Shown here in pieces: positions 60,890-64,000 of a DNA stretch of 64,000 nt (the first letter of the stretch is position 1; the number at the start of each line of letters is the position of its first letter). Location: NCBI RefSeq assembly GCF_016924655.1, contig NZ_JAFFJU010000001.1, forward strand, positions 248,001 to 312,000, read 5' to 3'. Below the pieces are notes generated by a model. That model was not told the origin of the DNA and did no database searches. It was given only the letters and a program-made list of their open reading frames with translations. The translations under genes and the position numbers were made by a program. The stretch is from Sphingomonas arenae (GTDB taxonomy: Bacteria > Pseudomonadota > Alphaproteobacteria > Sphingomonadales > Sphingomonadaceae).

Positions 60890-61846
60890 TCAATTACGTT
60901 TGGCGATGAAGCCGCCGAAGGCTTGGTGCGAAGAGCCGTCATACTGGAACGGCAGGGCCCAGGCGCCACCCGCCTCTTTGGCGTCCGGGCCGAAGAAGCG
61001 GCCTAGGAAGAAGTTGTCGCCGGTCAGCGGAGTGTCGAACCTCCCCGAGAAGGTCGTGCTTCCGGCGGAATAGACCGTATCGCTGAACGCGAACGTGCCG
61101 AGGCTTTGATCTCCATTGGGCGTGGACAATATCGGAGATAAGGAGCCCGACAGACTCGACCTGCCGAAGTCGAAGGTGAAGTCGATGGATCCGCTAACAG
61201 GCAGGGGCACGTACCCGCCATAGAAGAAGTCAGGGACCAACACGTCCGAGCTGCCCATGATGGAGCCGCTGAACGTGGCTGAGCCGGTCACCGGGATGTC
61301 TGAGCCGGGTGTGGGAGTTCCGAAAGCTACATAGCCCCAGCGTCCGGCAGCTTGGGAGCCCCATGACCCGAGTTCAACGTGCGTGTAACCCCTCGTCCTC
61401 GAGTTGGAGGTGACCAGAAAGCCCTCGTTAGAGTTGATGCTGTCCGGCTCGAAATAGTTGTTGTCAGGCCCCGGGTTGGAGAGACCGCCGTATGGGACAA
61501 GCTTGTCCCAACTGTCACCGGGCATCTCGATCTCGTAGCTGGTTCCGGTGTACCGTATTCTCGGCTGATCGGCCGAAGCGCTCGAAACTGGGGTGAAGCT
61601 CACATCCGTCGTGTCGTAGGTGTCCAGGTTTCCGCCCGGACCTGCAATCGACGCGCCGACGGAGGCATATTCGTTTGCGACCGGATCGGCGAATATGGAG
61701 ATTACCGCGGCCGCCGGGGGCGGAGGAGGTGGAGGCGGAGGCGGAGTGTTTACGAGCCCCGCTCCACCGCCGCCACCGCCGCAGGCCGCGACGGAAAGGG
61801 CAAGCGTGGTGACGCCCGCCAGACGACCCAAGACACGGATTCCCAT
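60890..61846 (-). CDS. Poly-Gly/poly-Pro lipoprotein with TbpB-like C-terminus (Slam substrate candidate)
   Basis: The 318-residue product has a lipoprotein signal with Cys22 in SVAAC, followed by six glycines, then PPPPPPPPPP, a flexible anchor like those of TbpB-type surface lipoproteins. The mature part is beta-rich and ends in a barrel motif typical of the transferrin-binding protein B family: STTFSGRFDTPLTGDNFFLG, RFFGPDAKEAGGAW and GGFIAKRN (the FFGPxAxExGG ... GxxxxKR pattern). ATG 61846 follows GGGAGG. It is directly upstream of the Slam-like gene. Confidence 0.85.
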   Translation of the reverse strand: MGIRVLGRLAGVTTLALSVAACGGGGGGAGLVNTPPPPPPPPPPAAAVISIFADPVANEYASVGASIAGPGGNLDTYDTTDVSFTPVSSASADQPRIRYTGTSYEIEMPGDSWDKLVPYGGLSNPGPDNNYFEPDSINSNEGFLVTSNSRTRGYTHVELGSWGSQAAGRWGYVAFGTPTPGSDIPVTGSATFSGSIMGSSDVLVPDFFYGGYVPLPVSGSIDFTFDFGRSSLSGSLSPILSTPNGDQSLGTFAFSDTVYSAGSTTFSGRFDTPLTGDNFFLGRFFGPDAKEAGGAWALPFQYDGSSHQAFGGFIAKRN

Positions 61847-62299
61847 TGCAGCCTCCCTCATTCAGCGTGCAGGAGAATGGCTCCATCTCACGGCCAAGAC
61901 GATGATGATCATGTGATGGAAAGCTGATGTTCAGCCGACGGTCGCCAGCAGCTGCTGTATACGCGGCAACTTGGACAACTACCGTTGTTATCCGGAGCCA
62001 CTGGCAGGATTGCGCAATCAAGGCAGCCGTCCGCCTACGGATGCGCTGCATCGTCCGAGGCGATGACCCCGAAAGGACCCGGAGCGATAGGGTGCGCTCA
62101 TCAAGAGAGCGTCCGCTTGAACCGTCCGGTCATCGACAAGCAGCCGTTCGGCTATCCACCACCAGCAGCCCATCGATGTTAGGCCAGCCTGACCGAAAGC
62201 ACGTGGCCGCTTGCGGAAGGACTGCTTACCTCAGCAGACACGCGGAAGCAGCCGCTCCTGTTAAGCTCTCGTTCGCCCATGCTCGGGCGTTATGCGGCA
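61847..62299. other. Divergent regulatory region between the lipoprotein operon and the META gene
   Basis: No gene seen in about 450 bases. Visible elements: ATGATGATCATGTGA near 61903 (shared with the region before regulator 2), the inverted repeat ACAAC-TACC-GTTGT near 61977-61990, and a GAGAGCGTCCGCTTGAACC fragment of the dispersed repeat near 62104. Confidence 0.5.
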
Positions 62300-63778
62300 A
62301 TGGGTAAGAATGTCGCCGCCCTGCTAATCGCCGTTGCTGCCTGCTCGGCCGCCCCCTCAAGACAACCGCAGTTCGAGCCATCGGAACAAAACCTGCTCGG
62401 CCAATGGCGAGTAATCGCGGTTGACGGCCGGCCTGCGGTGATGGGACGCGATGGCAGGCCCCCAGTGCTCACCTTCGACGAGCACGGGTATGGCGGCTAC
62501 GTCGGGTGCAACTCCTTCGGTGGTCTTGGGCTGGCGCACGAAAGCCGGTTCTACGGCGGCTTTGCGCTGTCCACAGCCATGGCGTGCGGAGCACCATTCG
62601 ACACACAGGAGAACGGTGTTCAGAGCCTTCTCGCCAGTGCGCCAACCGTGGAGTTCGCAGGACCAGACCGCCTTGTGCTCACAGCTGCTGATCGCAAGCT
62701 GGAGCTGGCTCGAACCGGACCGCTGCCCTCCGATCGGGTGCCGGTCGCGCCCATTCCCTTCATTGGCTCCGTGTGGAGCTTCGGCGCACTTGACGGGCGA
62801 GCGATCGAGATGCCCGGCGCGCAATCCGGGCCGACGCTGACGGTTGAAGGAGATGATTTCACGCTCGAGACGCCGTGCTTGATAACAAAAGGCCGGTGGC
62901 ATCAGTCTGGGTCGGGAGCGATCAGCCTAGCCCCTGACCGCCGAACCGAGCGCAACTGCAACGCGGCATCACGGAGCCAAAGTGAGGCCTGGGCGCAAGC
63001 CATGCGCGGTGCCCTGCGGTACAGCAACGGACCCAATGGTGAGATTCTGCTCGCCGGGGGTGGGCACTGGATGATCGGTGACCTTGTGCGGCGTGGCAGC
63101 AGAGAGGCGGCCTCACTTGCCGGTCGCTACGAGGTCGAGGGTGGCCCGACTGCAGCGCAGCGCAACGGCGCCAAGCCTGCCGAGCTGATCCTTACCCGCA
63201 ACGCTTACTATCTGTGGGACGGCTGCAATCGCACCGAAGGGCTGGCGATCCTGTTCGAACGGCAACTGTTCCTCCATGGCAGCGGTGTGACCACTCTCGC
63301 CAACTGCATGCCGCGCCGTGACGACGCCTACCTCAAGCGAGTTGTCACCTCCGAACCGCGTATCGGTCGCACTTCAACAGGGCTGCTCCTGTCTTCACCA
63401 GCAGGCACCATCCGCTTGCGCCGCACGGGCGATGCTCTGCCGGGCACCGGCAGCGTTACGACCCGCCTCCTAGCCGGCATGCGGTTCACCATCTTGGGGG
63501 CTGCGGGTGGCACCCTGGCGATCATGCCTCGTAACCGCTTCCGTCTAACCCAGCCGTGCGGCAACATTGAGGGACGCTGGCGGGAAGCTCGGGGGGAGCG
63601 GGACGGCTCAGTTCGCTTCGGGCCAGATAGTCCTGCGGAGGCCTGCAATCGAGACCCAGCCGCGAGGCTTCTGCAACACTCCTTCCTTGGCAACGTCGAC
63701 GTGGCGATCGGCCCCAACCGCGACATAGCCTTGTTCGCCGGCCGGTTCGGTGCGGTACGCGCTCGTCTGGAGCGCTGA
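62300..63778 (+). CDS. Large META/HslJ-like lipoprotein
   Basis: The 492-residue product begins with a lipoprotein signal (ALLIAVAAC, Cys15). The first domain fits META/HslJ: LLGQWRVIAVDGRPA, FDEHGYGGYVGCNSFGG and GGFALSTAMACGAPFDTQE. Two or three more related domains follow, each with a W/F-rich start, a cysteine pair (ETPCLITKGRW, RNCNAAS; LWDGCNR, LANCMPRR; TQPCGNIEGRW, EACNRD). So it looks like a tandem of diverged META-type units. Single META proteins bind or sense outside the inner membrane; a role is not known here. ATG 62300. Confidence 0.78.
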   Translation: MGKNVAALLIAVAACSAAPSRQPQFEPSEQNLLGQWRVIAVDGRPAVMGRDGRPPVLTFDEHGYGGYVGCNSFGGLGLAHESRFYGGFALSTAMACGAPFDTQENGVQSLLASAPTVEFAGPDRLVLTAADRKLELARTGPLPSDRVPVAPIPFIGSVWSFGALDGRAIEMPGAQSGPTLTVEGDDFTLETPCLITKGRWHQSGSGAISLAPDRRTERNCNAASRSQSEAWAQAMRGALRYSNGPNGEILLAGGGHWMIGDLVRRGSREAASLAGRYEVEGGPTAAQRNGAKPAELILTRNAYYLWDGCNRTEGLAILFERQLFLHGSGVTTLANCMPRRDDAYLKRVVTSEPRIGRTSTGLLLSSPAGTIRLRRTGDALPGTGSVTTRLLAGMRFTILGAAGGTLAIMPRNRFRLTQPCGNIEGRWREARGERDGSVRFGPDSPAEACNRDPAARLLQHSFLGNVDVAIGPNRDIALFAGRFGAVRARLER

Positions 63779-63781
63779 AGC

Positions 63782-64000
63782 ATGAGGTGGCCTTATCCGG
63801 TCGTTGGCTGCTGCTGCTTGCTCGCTGCCTGTGGACACGAGCGAACCCAGAGGTGGGAAGCAGTTACCATTGACGGTCGACCTGCATCAGGCTTCGTGCT
63901 GGTCACTCGTGCTGAGGTCGTGATCGGGGGGCATGACGGATGCAACGGCTGGGGCCTTTCGGGCCAACCCGGGATGATTGTGTCCGATGCTCAGGAATGT
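63782..64000 (+). CDS. META-like lipoprotein, N-terminal fragment
   Basis: Starts 3 bases after the previous stop and runs off the right edge; 73 codons are seen. It opens MRWPYPVVGCCCLLAAC, a lipoprotein signal, followed by RWEAVTIDGRPASG and GGHDGCNGWGLSGQPG, which match the start of the first META domain of the preceding protein. Probably a tandem paralogue in the same operon. Confidence 0.7.
   Translation, partial: MRWPYPVVGCCCLLAACGHERTQRWEAVTIDGRPASGFVLVTRAEVVIGGHDGCNGWGLSGQPGMIVSDAQEC

Overview
This 64 kb window is one contiguous stretch of a GC-rich alphaproteobacterial chromosome, most likely a sphingomonad (Sphingomonadales). The basis is the mix of families seen: FYDLN-acid protein, DUF1476 (ATPase inhibitor zeta), DUF2794, DUF2155, an NDUFA12-type Complex I subunit, DUF6356, a PEPxxWA-CTERM protein and a proline-rich outer-membrane barrel. 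Assignment is by recognition of these families; no search was run.

Layout. 1-174: start of an FAD oxidoreductase (minus). 227-7692: a Tad/Flp pilus locus (tadV/cpaA, cpaB, cpaC, cpaD, cpaE, tadB, tadC and a small membrane protein) that lacks the assembly ATPase cpaF where it is normally found. Two tandem Flp pilin genes lie 16 kb further on (23891-24245), just after a class A penicillin-binding protein. 7746-13268: semialdehyde dehydrogenase, SCP2 protein, 3-oxoacid CoA-transferase A/B, quinone oxidoreductase and an outer-membrane barrel. 13423-14310: an ATPase-inhibitor/BolA/Grx4 operon. 14570-23746: glycosyltransferase, MBL hydrolase, quinolinate synthase, DUF4112, a solute-binding lipoprotein and the PBP. 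24399-31027: tRNA-Ala, FYDLN protein, cytidylate kinase, a ThDP enzyme, a decayed DUF2892 gene, erythromycin-esterase family protein, Pcm, ThiG, ThiS and AroQ. 31060-38108: accB-accC, aat, then a minus-strand run (DUF2155, NDUFA12, DUF192, a double cold-shock protein, RecX) and a fatty acyl-AMP ligase. 38176-47290: tRNA-Trp-secE-nusG, a beta-CASP hydrolase, DUF2794-cysE, a TauE/SafE transporter, obgE, an epimerase, a glycosyltransferase and purS-purQ.

From about 47.6 kb the region becomes accessory. A frameshifted serine-recombinase remnant abuts tRNA-Arg. It is followed by an alcohol/formaldehyde-type dehydrogenase, a GFA-type zinc protein, a short SEDS (FtsW/RodA-like) protein and several copies of a dispersed repeat.

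The most notable part is 52.5-62 kb. Two paralogous membrane-bound regulators (OmpR-type winged helix, one membrane helix, TPR domain) occur there. The second overlaps the start of a TonB-dependent receptor gene. Converging on that receptor, six bases away, is an operon of a poly-Gly/poly-Pro lipoprotein with a TbpB-like C-terminal motif and a Slam-like (TPR plus beta-barrel, DUF560) translocator. I read this as a candidate surface-lipoprotein-dependent nutrient uptake system with its own one-component regulator. A PEP-CTERM protein and META-domain lipoproteins flank it.
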